The position numbers and the translations under genes were made by a program. A DNA stretch of 64,000 nucleotides from Acestrorhynchus altus (taxonomy: Eukaryota; Chordata; Actinopteri; Characiformes; Acestrorhynchidae), in assembly GCA_034509495.1 (NCBI GenBank), contig CM067509.1, forward strand, positions 10,731,135 through 10,795,134, written 5' to 3'. Below, in pieces: positions 35,295 through 47,115 of this stretch. The notes beneath the pieces were generated by a model that was not told the DNA's origin, did no database searches, and worked only from the letters and a program-made list of their open reading frames with translations. The first letter of the stretch is position 1. Each line of letters opens with the position of its first letter.

Positions 35295-36563
35295 CAGTTG
35301 TGCTCAAAAGTTTACATACCCCAGCAGAATGTTTGCTTCCTTGGCCTTTTTTCAGAGAATACGAATGATAGCCCACAAACTTTTTTCCACTCATTGTTAG
35401 TGGTTGGGTGAAGCCATTTCTTGTCAAACGACTGTGTTTTCAGTTTTTATATCCTAATGATGACCAAAAACATGGCAAAATCAAACCAAGTGACCCTGAC
35501 CAAAAGTTTACATGCCCTGGTGATTTTGGCCTAATAACATACACAGAAGTTGACACAAATGGGTTTGAGTGGCTACTAAAGGTAACATCCTCACCTTCGA
35601 CCTGTTTGCTTGTAATCCGAGCGTGTGCATAAAAGCTGAGTGAGTTTCTGGGATCCAGACAGACTCTTGCATCTTTCATTCAGCCACTGACGTTTCTGGA
35701 CTGTGAGTCATGGGGAAAGCAAAATAATTGTCAATGGCTCTGAAATACAGGACTGTCTACTCTTTACCCAGTACTGTGCAAATGCCACAAAGTATCTCGC
35801 CTACAATACACCAAACAGCACAGAGACAAGCATCAAAACTTCTGGAACAAGGTCATTTGGAGTGATGAGACCAAAATCAAACTTATTGGCCACAACTATA
35901 AACATTACATTTGGAGAGGCGTCAACAAGGCCTTTGATGAAAGTAACACCATTCCTACTGTAAAGCACGGAGGTGGATCGCTGATGTTTCGGGGATCTGT
36001 GAGCTACAAAGGCACAGGAAACCTGGTCAAAGTTGAAGGAAATATGAATGCAGCACATTATCAGCAAATACTGGAGGCAGATTTGCACTAATCAGCCCAG
36101 AAGCTGCACATGGGACGTACATTAATCTTCCAACATGACAGCGATCCAAAACACAAGGCCAAGTCTGCATGTCATTGGCTACAGCAGAACAAAGTGAAGG
36201 TTCTAGAGTGGCCCTCTCAGTCTCCTGACCTCAATATCATTGAGCCACCCTGGGGAGATCTCAAATGCACAGTTCATGCAAGACATCCCAGGAATTTACA
36301 GGAACTGGAGACTTTTGCCAAGAAGAATGGACAGCTTTACCATCTGAGAAAATAAAGGGCCTCATCAACAACTACCACAAAAGACTTCAAGCTGTCATTG
36401 ATGTAAGAGGGGGCAATACACAGCATTAAGTTCAGGGTAAGTTGGATGTTTATCGTTATCATTATGATTTAAAAAAATGTTTTATGTTATCATTCATATT
36501 CTCTGAAAAAAGGCCAAGATAGCTAAAATTCTGCCGGGGTATGTAAACTTTTGAGGACAACTC
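35295..36563 (+). mobile_element. Inner Tc1-like element inserted in the outer one
   Basis: The element is bounded by CAGTTGTGCTCAAAAGTTTA and its inverse TAAACTTTTGAGGACAACTC, with TA on both sides (35293-35294 and 36564-36565). The mutual inverted repeat covers at least 35 bases with a few mismatches. Length is 1269 bp, short for an autonomous Tc1, because the N-terminal DNA-binding part is largely gone. Confidence 0.9.
35790..36355 (+). pseudogene. Tc1-like transposase, catalytic domain remnant
   Basis: One frame carries WSDETKI (first catalytic Asp, at about 35855-35875), VKHGGG, FQHDSDPKHKA (second Asp, about 36130-36160) and EWPSQSPDLNIIEPPW (the Glu of the DDE triad, about 36206-36255). 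The frame is broken by a TAA at 36089-36091, and no intact N-terminal helix-turn-helix region is seen. All three catalytic residues remain, which suggests a fairly young copy. Confidence 0.85.
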
Positions 36564-37359
36564 TATGTCATTGTTTTATTTTAATAAATGTGCAAATATT
36601 TCAAACAAAATATTCTCATATTATCATGAGGTATTGTGTGTAGAGTTTTGAGGGAAAATGAATTTAGTCAATTTTGGAATAAGGCTATAACCTAACAAGA
36701 TGTGAAAAAGTGAAACGCTGTGAATACTTTCCTGATGCACTATATATCACCATTTCTCTTAATGTCATATTGCCAAGTTCTAATATTTACCAATACATGT
36801 GACTGGTCTGTGAGTTCCCTGGGTTGCTGAACATGTACTGGACAGGCTAGAAAAGTTTCACCACTTAAAAGAAACACTTTATCAAAATGTAATATTTCTC
36901 AATAGTTTATCAGTTAAAGGTCCAGTTCCTGATAAGAGAGGGTCTGGGTCAGAACTCGGGCCTCTGTCTACCTATTACCTCTGCCACAGAAGAACCTGCA
37001 ATGTGCTGTATTAGTGCATTTGAAGTTAACACACTAACAGTATAAATCATTTATGGGATTTTCTTTAAAACTGTTAATGCATTTTCTAGTTTGACCTTTC
37101 CAACCAAACCAGCTACTCACATGCCATGTGCTGCTTTGACAGACTCTTTTGACTGCAATCTCTTAGGAGATCTATGAAAAAGCAAAATTTATAAAGTTCC
37201 AGTTTCTCTTGAGAGCCTCCAATGTAGCAAGAACCCACAAGTTGTATTATCATGGAGGAATTGACCATTAACTATTTATACTGTATACATGAATGGTTTA
37301 TGATGTACACGGTAAAGGTACTGTTTCTATCACAGGATCATATGTTTTCATGAGCAACT

Positions 37360-37360
<1 letters not shown>

Positions 37361-37442
<82 letters not shown>
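37361..37442 (+). repeat. (GA)n followed by (GATA)n
   Basis: Compound microsatellite: GA to 37395, then GATA about 11 times. Confidence 0.92.
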
Positions 37443-37443
<1 letters not shown>

Positions 37444-37789
37444 ATGAGAACAGTATTTATAGAAGACAGCCACACAATCCAGATATTGTTATTTTCAGGA
37501 ATGCATATAGAATTTACATTTTTGAATGAATATGACCATGTTTTGATAAGAAAATGTACTTGTATTGAGTTTTTTGTTTTGTATTCTTTGCCCTGATGGA
37601 CTGAACACTTGTGATCAGTCACACATCTGTGAGTTGTTTGTAATGATTAGATTGACAAATATATTTACAAAAAGTTCTTCAAAATATTCGGATATTGGAC
37701 CAAATAAAAAAAAACAACCTAAATATCCATTATTATTTTTATTGTTTATTTATGTGTAACAATTGTGTGTGCGCTTAGCAGACAAAACA

Positions 37790-38195
37790 TGGACAAGAGA
37801 GGTAGACATACATGCTGGGGTTTAAGCTTTAATAATAAAGAAACACAAACAGGAAGACTAGGGAATACAATACAAACTAAAACAGACAAACATGAACTTG
37901 ATAAGCAAACAAATCATATGCAAACATACTGACAATCTGACACAACACAACCACAACAACAACAGGACTAACAAAGACTGAATGAAAACCAGGAACTTAT
38001 ATACAAGGCTAACATGACAAACACCTGGGACTAGAGAACGAACGGGCTGTGTTACAAATGTGACACAGATGGGAATGGGCAAGGGTGGAGACAAAACCAA
38101 AACAAATGTACTTAGAAGCACATGGGGAATAAACAAAACAAAGACGAGACAGGAAGACAGAAGAGTAACAGGACTGATGCATGACATTATTCATC
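37790..38195 (-). repeat. Dispersed repeat family L, minus copy
   Basis: The reverse complement contains TTTGTAACACAGCCCGTTCG, CTTGTATATAAG and CCATTCCCATCTGTGTCACA, in the same order as the copy at 28550-28960. The two copies are inverted and about 9 kb apart. Confidence 0.6.
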
Positions 38196-38199
38196 AGTA

Positions 38200-38560
38200 T
38201 TATCCCTTCTCAGGACTTTTATTCTGAAATTTGAGCACAGAGTGAGCAAAGAAAGAAAGCAAGCAGCCCCTCCCTTCTCAATGTCAGTGACATCATGAGA
38301 ATTACCCCCTCCTGCTGATCAATTGGATTCTGCAAGTTTTCCAAGCTGGATTATTCTCCGACACAATGATTGATAAGTCTTGTAGTTTGTTTTGATATGT
38401 GTACCATGTCTGCAGGTTACTGTGATCTTGAGATTTGAAGCCTAGTAACTGCCCACAAAGAGGGGATCCTGATAAGCTTCAGTTACTTGTTGTCCACTAT
38501 ATCAAATGGCACCTTAAAGCTTCATTTGCTCGTCAGCTATATAAACATGGTATCTAAAGT
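38200..38560 (+). repeat. Dispersed repeat family N, second copy
   Basis: It opens with the same CCCTTCTCAGGACTTTTATT block as 15195 and later shares GATATGTG(T/G)A(C/T)CATGTCTG with 1855-1875. It directly follows the family L copy. Confidence 0.55.
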
Positions 38561-39449
38561 GCAAAACCCATTAACTATACTGTTCCTATATGTTTGTGCC
38601 TTTGTTCAGTTTGACTGAGGTGAACATGTCTAAGTGTGTGTGAGCTTCAAAGGGGGTGTGGGGGGGGTGTTACTCCGGCACTGTGATTAATGGCATAAAA
38701 GGCCCAGCTGGAGCAGCTCTCTCATGAGCATCTGTAGGATAGACCTAAAATGGGTTTGTTATAGAGACTGTGGATGTCAGGAACAGGTCAGGCTGATCTG
38801 AGGAAGAGAAGAGAGAAAGAAAGAGTAGAGGAGCAGAGAGGGGAGAATTGTGAAGGTTGGAAAGGGGAGCTTAAAAGAAGCTGAGAGAGATGCAATTGTA
38901 GTAGAAGTGCTGTGTTCTTCCATTCTGGCTGATGAACGAGGCAGAGAGTGGAGCCTGTCATTTGCTGGGTACGGTGTGACTCTGCTCTCGTCTTTCCTGA
39001 GGAACACGATGCCACAGCACTGTGTCACACTGACACACTCCCTCTGGCTCTGAATTCTGCTGCATGCTCTCAGCTGCACAGGCTTAGAGTGTTCTTCTTA
39101 GTCTTTGTCACTTTCTCATCTTTTTGCATCCCTCGCCTTTTCTCTCCCCATCTGCACTTCACTTCACTTCTTGTCTTCATCTCCTTCCCTTTCCTTCCAT
39201 TTGTTGAGTTTCTCCTTCTCATTCTGTGCATCTGGTTTTATTTCTCTCCTCTCTTTTTGATCATGTCTGTGTATTGTGAAGTTTGCTCTTCCACTCCCCT
39301 ACATCACTTTTGTTCTCAGAGACTTTGACTGTAACTGGTAATGCCCATCTCTGTCTATCTTCAGGCTCCTGCAGATGGCATTGCACAATGGTTGGGCCAT
39401 AAATACCTGTGGGGTGTGTGAGAAATAAGATTCATTGTTTAAGAAGAAA

Positions 39450-40250
39450 TGGTACAGTGGTTTTATGGCAGTCATAATGGTCTACCTGAAGACCCAATTA
39501 TACAGGCCAAAAGCTAAAACGTGGACAGGGACAGTCGTTGTGTTTCACAGCTTGTGAATAAAAATCGCTTCGCTTCCAAGTAAAACCTGGTTCTTGAAGT
39601 CAGTGCAGGTCCTTTACAACTACTTTCTCCACAAGGAACATTCCAGAAGGAACTGCAGACCATGAACATATGGAGCAGCGTGACACACAAGTCGTTTGCT
39701 CACTTTTGCTCAGAACATTGCTGAGTTACAGTGGACAGAGGGACAGAAATTGGACTCTTCAGGACTGGAAACGTGTTATCTGGTCAGATGAACCTCTTTT
39801 CTGCCTGTTTGTGAAAGATGCTAAGTGTTCATCTTAGACGTCAGTAAGCCTCAGTGACTAGGTATGGTTCAAGCTGGAGGAGGAGGCTCTGTGATGTTTT
39901 GTGTTGCGGTGCAATCAGGTTTTGACTTTTGCTCATCATCTTACCAAGGAAAATAGCATTCCTATTCCTGAATTCCAAGATAATAGTTCTCGTGTTTAAA
40001 TGTGACTGATGAATGATGAATATTCAGGAGCATTTACACATCTGGACTGTCTCACAATTTTTGAATCCTCGTGAAAGTCTGTGGGACTACCTGGAACAAC
40101 AAGTAAAATTTCAGAAAAGATGTCCACGAAATCTGGCTGAACTGCACAAATTTCTGATGCAAGAGTGGCTGAACTTGAAATCGCCCACATACAGAAACTT
40201 GTCCAGTCCATGTCAAATTGAATGTTATCCATGCTCCTGGAGGTATTACA
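39450..40250 (+). pseudogene. Tc1-like transposase relic, family D
   Basis: GGACTCTTCAGGACTGGAAA then CGTGTTATCTGGTCAGATGA (about 39749-39790) corresponds to the W-x-x-VIWSDE block. GGAGGAGGCTCTGTGATGTT matches GGGSVMx. The 3' part encodes NPRESLWDYLEQQVKFQKRC (about 40063-40122), matching the NPIExLW-x-LExxV block with its catalytic Glu. Many frameshifts are present. Confidence 0.7.
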
Positions 40251-41120
40251 TGCTATTAGGTAGCTATTAGGTGACTCATTTATTTGTCTGTTGACCTTAT
40301 ATATACTGTCTCTCTCTCTTTCTCTCTCTCATCCTTTCTGTGTAAAGGATGAAAGGATTATGGTAACATTCCATCGAGATAATGAATTGGGACACTGCTG
40401 GTCACATGACGGTGGAAGTTTCCACCAGTTTGTTGTAAACATCATGAATCTTTCATCGGAGAAGGAGAAAGAGACACATGAGAGAGGGGGGGAGAGAAAA
40501 AGAGATGAATAGACAGGCCATAGGAAGAGCGATGGACAGACTTTGAGAGATGAAAAGGGTCAGACAGGCCCCTGCAGACACTTTATCTGGGCAGAGGCTT
40601 AAAGTTCTCTGGCCCATCTCCAGTCTGATGTTGACACTGGATTGAATAACAGAGATAGTCTTGTGACTGTAATTGTGTTCAGGGTGGGGAGAATGTAGTT
40701 CAGATCATCTTGTGATGCTGTCTGATGTTGTGACTGTGTGAAATGGACCAGATTGTCTCTTGATAGGCTTAGTGTTTCTACATGCTGAAATGTCAGCCTT
40801 GCATAATGCGTCAAGAAACATAGATGTGATATGATATTATGTTCAGGGCTATGACCCTGGTAGTCTTACTACACTGAAAGTGATACATTGAATTTACTTG
40901 ATTGAAATATGTGGGGTGCTAATGGGCTCAAGCCCTCCCTGTGGTTTAAGCCATGTGAATTTAGTTTTCTCCAGAAAATACTGTTCTGAACACTACAGAA
41001 CATCTGTTTATTGTTATCTGTGTAAATTGTTGCTGATCCTGATAAAGGATCACAGGCACAAATTTTTTCTCATTTTTATACTTTTGCCTTTTGCAGTTCC
41101 AAAGGTCAGTACGATCATAA

Positions 41121-41151
<31 letters not shown>

Positions 41152-41156
41152 CACAC

Positions 41157-42560
41157 AGCAGGTGAAATAAGTATTGAACACATCACCATTTTTCTCAGTA
41201 AATATATTTCTAGAGGTGCTATTGACATGAGATTTTTAATTGATGTCGATAACAACCCAAAGAAATCAAATCATAGATGTCCAGAAATTAAGTTATGTGT
41301 AATAATGTGGAATGGCACAGGGAAAATGCTAACTGAAATTTATTTAATACTTTGTACAAAAGCCTTTGTTGGCAATGACAGCTTCAAGACGCCTCCTGTA
41401 TGGAGAAACTAGTCGCATGCATTGCTCAGGTGTGATTTTGGCCCGTTTTTCCACACAAACAGTCTTCAAATCTTGAAGGTTTCATGGGCCTCTTCTATGA
41501 ACTCTGATCTTTAGTTCTTTCCATAGATTTTCTCTTGGATTCAAGTCAGGTGATTGGCTGGGCCATTCTAGCAGATTTATTTTCTTCCTCGGAAACCAGT
41601 TGAGAGTTTCCGTGGCTGTGTGTTTGGGGTCATTGTCTTGCTGAAATGTCCATTCACGTTTCATCTTCATCGTAGATGGCAGCAGATTTTTATCCAGAAT
41701 GTCTCTGTACATTTTTCCATTCATCCTTTCTTCAATTATTTGAAGTTTGCCAGTACCTTATGCTGAAAACCAGCCCCACACCGTGATGTTCCCACCTCCA
41801 AACTTCACTGTTGGTATGGTGTTTTTGGGGTGACGTTCAGTGCCATTTGACCTCCAAACATGATGTGTATTATGGCATTCAAAGAGTTAAATCTTGGTCT
41901 CATCTGACCAGACTATATTCTCCCAGTATTTCACAGGCTTGTCTAAATGTTGTGCAGCAAACTTTAAACGAGCTACAACATGCTTCTTCAACAATGGAGT
42001 CTTGAGTGCATTACTTATTGTTTTGTTTTGTCCTTGGCTCTTGAACAACTCTTCTGATAATTCTTTTCACTCCTCTGTCAGGAATCTTGCGAGGAGCACC
42101 TGGTCGTGGTCGGTTTATAGTGGATTGATGTTCTTTCCACTTCCGGATTATGGCCCCAACAGTGCTCACTGGAACATTCAGAAGTTTAGAAATCCTTCTG
42201 TAACCAATGCCATTGTTATGGTTTGCAACAATAAGGTTGCAAAGGTCTTGCGAGAGCTCTTTACTTTTACCCATCATGAGAGGTTTCTTGGGTGATACCT
42301 TCATTTTGGACTGAACCAGCTGATATTAATTTGCACTGACAAGGGGCAGGATTGCTTTCTAATTACTGAGAGTTCAGCTGGTGTCTTGGCTTTCCATGCC
42401 TTTTTGAACCTCCCTTTCTTCACGTGTTCAATACGTTTTCCCTGTGCCATTCCACATTATTACACATAACTTAATTTCTGGACATCTATGATTTCTTTGT
42501 ATTTATGGATTACTTGGGTTGTTACCGACATCTGGTGAAAATTTCATATTAATAGCACCT
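41157..42560 (-). mobile_element. Tc1-like element with long inverted repeats
   Basis: Arms at 41214-41328 and 42436-42560 are inverted repeats of more than 100 bp (for example ATTAAGTTATGTGTAATAAT against ATTATTACACATAACTTAAT-type text). The left arm extends about 55 bp further out to CAGCAGGTGAAATAAGTATT; the matching part of the right arm is absent, so the right end is truncated. A minus-strand transposase lies between the arms. Confidence 0.85.
41482..42304 (-). pseudogene. Tc1-like transposase, broken
   Basis: The minus-strand N-terminal part (42304 down to 42011) has a start codon, SKELSQDLCNLIVANHNNG, and a paired-like helix-turn-helix (YRRISKLLNVPVSTVGAII) followed by NRPRPGAPRK, the GRPR-like hook. 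The C-terminal part (41724 down to 41482) has FQQDNDPKHTA (second Asp) and EWPSQSPDLNPRENLWKEL (Glu). The two parts are in different frames and the middle, with the WSDETK block at about 41895-41925, has stops. A good remnant but inactive. Confidence 0.88.
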
Positions 42561-43243
42561 GAATAGCATCAATAACACCCCATGAAAACCTTCGTCTTTT
42601 TTAACATATTAAAACATATGGATATTTGATGGGATAGTCCCAGTTCTGGATTACTGGATTCCTGCACAGTTGATTTTCTTGCACCGTGCTTTTCTTGCTC
42701 ATTTAATAGGCTTGTTAGGGTCAAATCAGCAACTTAATACCCAGTAGTTTCCCACTTTGGCTGATAATACCTCAATCAGATGTTTCCTCTAACCTTCTAA
42801 CATTCTACAACATTGACTGGGAGAATGTTTTTTTCCACTCCTCCATGCAGAATTCTTTCAACTATGTGATGTTTTACTTCAACAATCAAGCACAAACCAA
42901 ACTAAATGTCTTAGTTTTAAATAAAATGAGCTCCTCCAAACCCCCATCTAACCACGTCCTAATGTTAAGCAGCTGATGTCCTATGGCTGATTCTAATATT
43001 AGACATTTTAAGAAGCAATAAATATCGATGTCCTAACCTTTTCCTTGTATGAAAGTGTTCTTGAATGAATTTCTATTCATAATTTTATCATTTTTCATAT
43101 GTATTCTATTTGGTTAAATATTCTTTCTTAATAATTAGCAGTTGGGTTAAAATACCCCATGATGTAAAGATGTAGACTGTAGAGATTACAAAGGGTTTGT
43201 GGTGCAAGGCATATTGGCAACACAGTAGCCAGAAGCATATATA

Positions 43244-43245
<2 letters not shown>

Positions 43246-43325
<80 letters not shown>
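43246..43325 (+). repeat. Long (TG)n
   Basis: About 40 perfect TG units. Confidence 0.95.
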
Positions 43326-43326
<1 letters not shown>

Positions 43327-44574
43327 AAGTAACTTCAGTGAATTGCCTTCTTTTCAGTCTTCTGGGGTTTCAGAACTTTAAACTAAATCCCAGCTTTAAA
43401 ATTCTCGTAGTGGTGCTTGGTGATTGTCGTGATCTGTCATGATAAGTAGCTGGTGAAAAGGGGGGACACTTTTCACATGCATTCACTCCATGTCTTTTAC
43501 TGGACACTCGTTCCTTTGCTTGTGGAGATGGACACATTCTCATGACGTGGTGTTTTGAAGTCTGAGAGTGGCTCACATGGTGACGTCGTTCCAAGGATAG
43601 GGTTTGTTTTTGTTCAAGGGAGAGTGTGTGGGTGTGGGTGTGTGTCTGTGTGTGTGTGTTAACATCACAATAGGGCAGCAGCAGGCCAGACAGAGTGAGA
43701 GGGCTGTTGAAGGGAGGCAGACGGCAGAGAGTGGCCAACTGATTGTAATGGAAATGCTTTTTTCAAGCACGACGTGGCCTGATACTGAGGGTCATTTTAC
43801 ATGGCCTTAGCATGAGCCCTTGCCAACATGATTGTGTATTGTGTTCAGTGCTGGTAAACACTGCGTGGTGTGATTAGGTTTTTTGGGACAAAAATAAAAG
43901 TATTAAAACTGGGGTCAAACTAGTTATCCTGTAATGTCAGGGTCAATAAAACACTCCTGATTGTCTTACTTTGTTTTTCTTTTGTTTATTTTTTTAACAG
44001 ATCCATATGCTATCTAAAGTCAAAAGAGCCTATGGTTAGTGTTGGGTTGGGTGGGAAATTTGACATTATGTTAGTGGTATAGAGATAAACAGTGTCTGTA
44101 CATCATGAGTATCATAGATCATCAACACAAACTCTGGGTAGCTCACGTAAAAAAGTGCAGTTTACTTTTTTCTTCACTGACAGTGATTTGAATGACGATT
44201 CATGAGTGACCCTCAGAGGTGGCTAAGCAGCATATTAATGTTAGTTAAACAGTTTTTGTTATAAAAACTGCAAAACATATTGTATCATGAGATTTGTGTA
44301 TTGTTCCTCTGCATTGCTGCACCTCCATAGGTCATTGTAATGCATGCAGAGCTTCTTCACCAGCAGACTATTATCCTGACTTCTTATAATTAGTCATTAG
44401 ACATTGTATCAGTCCAGAGGTATAGCATTAGGAATTCCTCAGGTCAGAGAACGTGACAGCCAAAGGGATTAGGGACATAAACCCAGCAGGGTGGAACCAA
44501 TCTGATAAAGTTTCTGATTCTGATATGGTTGAACATTAATTTGTCCTGCCAAATAATTTCAGAATCCATGTTGC

Positions 44575-44890
44575 CAACAACAACTGCGGACAATGAAATG
44601 AGCTCACAAACAGACGAGAAGTACACAGTCAAACTCAACCAATCAGAATCTCTATTTAAGATGGGGGTGGAACAACACAAAGTCAAACTCAAAGACAGGA
44701 TCAACCAGAATCTCTGTTTTAGCTGGGGGTGGGACTCCAGAGAGTCAAAATCAGAGACATATCCATCCATAATCTCCATTTCAACCGGGAGTCGAAACAA
44801 AACAAACTCTAAGTCAAACTCAGAGGCAGAAGCAGTCAAGATCTCAATTTCAAAAAGGGGACAAACTTTTCAAACAGTGAAACCAGCACA
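44575..44890 (+). repeat. 62-bp minisatellite, 3 to 5 copies
   Basis: AATCTC(T/C)-TTT- landmarks at 44647, 44709 and 44771 give an exact 62-bp spacing; a fourth, diverged copy starts near 44841. Each unit holds a G-rich GGGGGTGGAAC-like block and an AGTCAAACTCA block. The open frame across it is accidental. Confidence 0.7.
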
Positions 44891-45082
44891 AGTTATAATT
44901 CTAGCTGCCCTAACTCACTAATCTGATGTTTTTGCTGCAATGCACTAATATTTATGTACTTGGTCACAGTTTGTATTCCACACTACATTTACATGCCAAA
45001 AGTCATGTGATCAGAATATGTTGTGATAGAAGTATGTTAATTGGTCATGGAGTGTTCTCTCTGGGGATGCCTTAGGAACAAT

Positions 45083-45250
45083 CAGTCAATCAGTGTTTAT
45101 TTTTATAGCACTTTTTACAACAATGGACTTGTCACACAGCAGTTTAACAGAAATCTGGGACCAAGGCTCAATTAAGCAGCCAGTGGGCAACAGTGGCAAA
45201 GAAAAACTCAGGCTATGAAGAAGAAACCTTGAGAGGAACCAAGGCTCGAG
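45083..45250 (+). repeat. Dispersed fish repeat
   Basis: TTTATTTTTATAGCACTTTT, CACACAGCAGTTTAACAGAA and GAAACCTTGAGAGGAACCAA in this order are a block I recognise from many teleost genomes. Its class is not determined here. Confidence 0.55.
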
Positions 45251-45691
45251 AGTAACTCATCCTCTTCTGATCACCCACATCGGTATAAATAGAAGTTATG
45301 GGTCAGAATAACTAGTTCCTGTCCCATGACATTTGGCGTGTCAGTGTATGTCAACTTTACTAAATGTCACAGCTTTTTTTTCCTTCTACCTCAATAAACA
45401 GGATCTTGACGTTTTTCAGAAACACTATCAAGCACTTTGTGAATCGGCAGAGTCCAAATACACTGATCCTGTCCATGAATAGGTTACCTGGGCTATGTGG
45501 TTACATCATAGCTCTGACAGTGTGTCAGTCATTTGTCTTTCTTTTAACAGTCAGTCATTTTGCTATAAACAACTGTCTGGCCCCCTGTAAGTAACATGGC
45601 CTCTTGCCTCTGATGAGTTTGCCATCCCTAGAATGTGTGTATGTGTGCACGCGCGTGCCTAGCAGATATATAGCTATGAATAAAATGTGTG

Positions 45692-45697
<6 letters not shown>

Positions 45698-45755
<58 letters not shown>

Positions 45756-45861
45756 ATGCGTGCATTCAGTATGGAACATTTCACTGCCAAGGCCATGTTC
45801 ATTTTACAAAAAGCTAAATAGCCTGCCCTTCACAAAGAGACCATTCAGAGCAGTCTGTGCC

Positions 45862-45909
<48 letters not shown>
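45698..45909 (+). repeat. (TG)n runs at 45698-45752 and 45867-45909
   Basis: Two perfect runs about 115 bp apart. Confidence 0.92.
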
Positions 45910-45910
<1 letters not shown>

Positions 45911-46487
45911 TGGTAAAGATTCTATTTTTTAATGCATGTATAGTATCTAGCATTATGTAAGAGCTGGACACATATGTGCAAGCTAATTAGAATGTTGTCT
46001 GCAAATTTATTTATTTAATTGTTTTTGGCTTGCACTTGTTCAACCCTCCTTATTTTCTTACTCTGCCTCTCTCCTGACTCTTCCTGTCACTCACTGTCTC
46101 TCTGCCATTCTCTCTCTGCTTCTCCATTTTTGTTTGTGAATGAACTGCTATGAAGCTTGAAGCTTTTGGCAGCCCATGGCCCTAATGAATATGACAGGCT
46201 TATTTATCAGGATTTAGCTGCTCTCCTGCCGTTTGAACACCTCATGACTTAATATGGTGTGGATATATCAGTATGTGGTCTGACTCACCTGTGGGGCATC
46301 ATTTAACTTCCATTCCTCTCTCCTACACCTGAAGATTGTCAGTTGGTATTATTTTCCATGTCATTAGTGAAGAACACGCCTTCCTATGTAATAAACATGC
46401 AAATCTAGCTAGCAAACATGCTAGATTTGTCCAATATGGATAACCATACACTTTTCTATGTCTTTATTGTTTTTAATTAGTATAGTA

Positions 46488-46725
46488 AAGGGGTGATACA
46501 GCAGGTAGTGTGACTTGGGATTGTGGGTTTGATACTCACTCTGGTCTCATGCTAAGTAAATGGGTGGTGCTAAATTGTGCCTAGGTGTGAATATGTGGGT
46601 GAATGGGTGTGTAGTAACCTGCAATGGACTGGCACCTATTTGTTCCCATCTTGGTCCCGGATTTCTGGACCAACTGCTTCCCTGACCATGAAGAAGCAGA
46701 TTAGAAGATGGATTGATTTAAAAGA
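46488..46725 (+). mobile_element. SINE-like copy, tRNA-derived head
   Basis: It opens with GATACAGCAGGTAGTGTG and GTGGGTTTGATACTCACTCT, a degraded B box, as in a common fish SINE. The body ends with CCTGCAATGGACTGGCACCT and a tail AGAAGATGGATTGATTTA. It carries internal deletions. Confidence 0.65.
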
Positions 46726-46956
46726 ACAGATGTCATGCTAGTATGAGGATGCCAACAGAAGTTTATAATCCAAGAGAAGTCAAGTTTTTAGCCTCTTCTT
46801 TCTCAATTGTTTCTTAGAAAAGAAAGTACATTAACATTAGATTGCAATGTCAGAATTATTCAATGACATGTCATTTTCCAGACAAGAACATTTTGTCACC
46901 CATTATATAGTTTCTTTTAATTAGCTACAAATATATAAAACTGTTAAATATGAAAT

Positions 46957-47115
46957 GACATCATGCTTTTGTTCTTGCTTTTGGTAACGGTGATGTCTTA
47001 GGGACATCCTGATCTAATTTTTTTTTTTTTTTTTGCTGCAGTAATTAGATTGGAACAGGATGTCCTTACATAAAAGTCAGCAATACCAACAGCAATAACA
47101 AAAGCATGATGTAAT
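46957..47115. repeat. Short palindromic MITE or hairpin
   Basis: Outer arms ACATCATGCTTTTGTTCTTG and AATAACAAAAGCATGATGTA pair, and inner arms GGGACATCCTGATCTAAT and ATTAGATTGGAACAGGATGTCC pair, around a poly-T centre. The two paired zones are collinear, so the whole 160 bp can fold. Confidence 0.75.

Larger units (their letters stand above)
34740..36742 (+). mobile_element. Outer Tc1 element, interrupted by a second Tc1
   Basis: Left part: a Tc1 transposase remnant with CLYGRVARYKP-, AKRHLNDSQAMK- and THGGGSIMLW-like text, followed by GAGTGGCACAGCCAGAGCCC (the EWxxQSPD block) and AAAGTATTGAGCAAAGCCTG. Right part, from 36566: continuing 3' untranslated text up to CGCTGTGAATACTTTCCTGA and GCAC before TA at 36741. 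The 5' end is missing, and a (GACA)n run at 35083-35108 marks an internal deletion. It is inactive. Confidence 0.85.

Noticed and set aside
38777..39328. Overlapping ORFs of 100-126 codons on both strands
   Set aside because: Low-complexity CT/GA-rich text with no recognisable domain and no partner splice sites in phase with MYO16.
44529..44921. 130-codon plus-strand ORF
   Set aside because: It is created by the 62-bp minisatellite; the unit is not a multiple of three and the residues show no consistent repeat in one frame.
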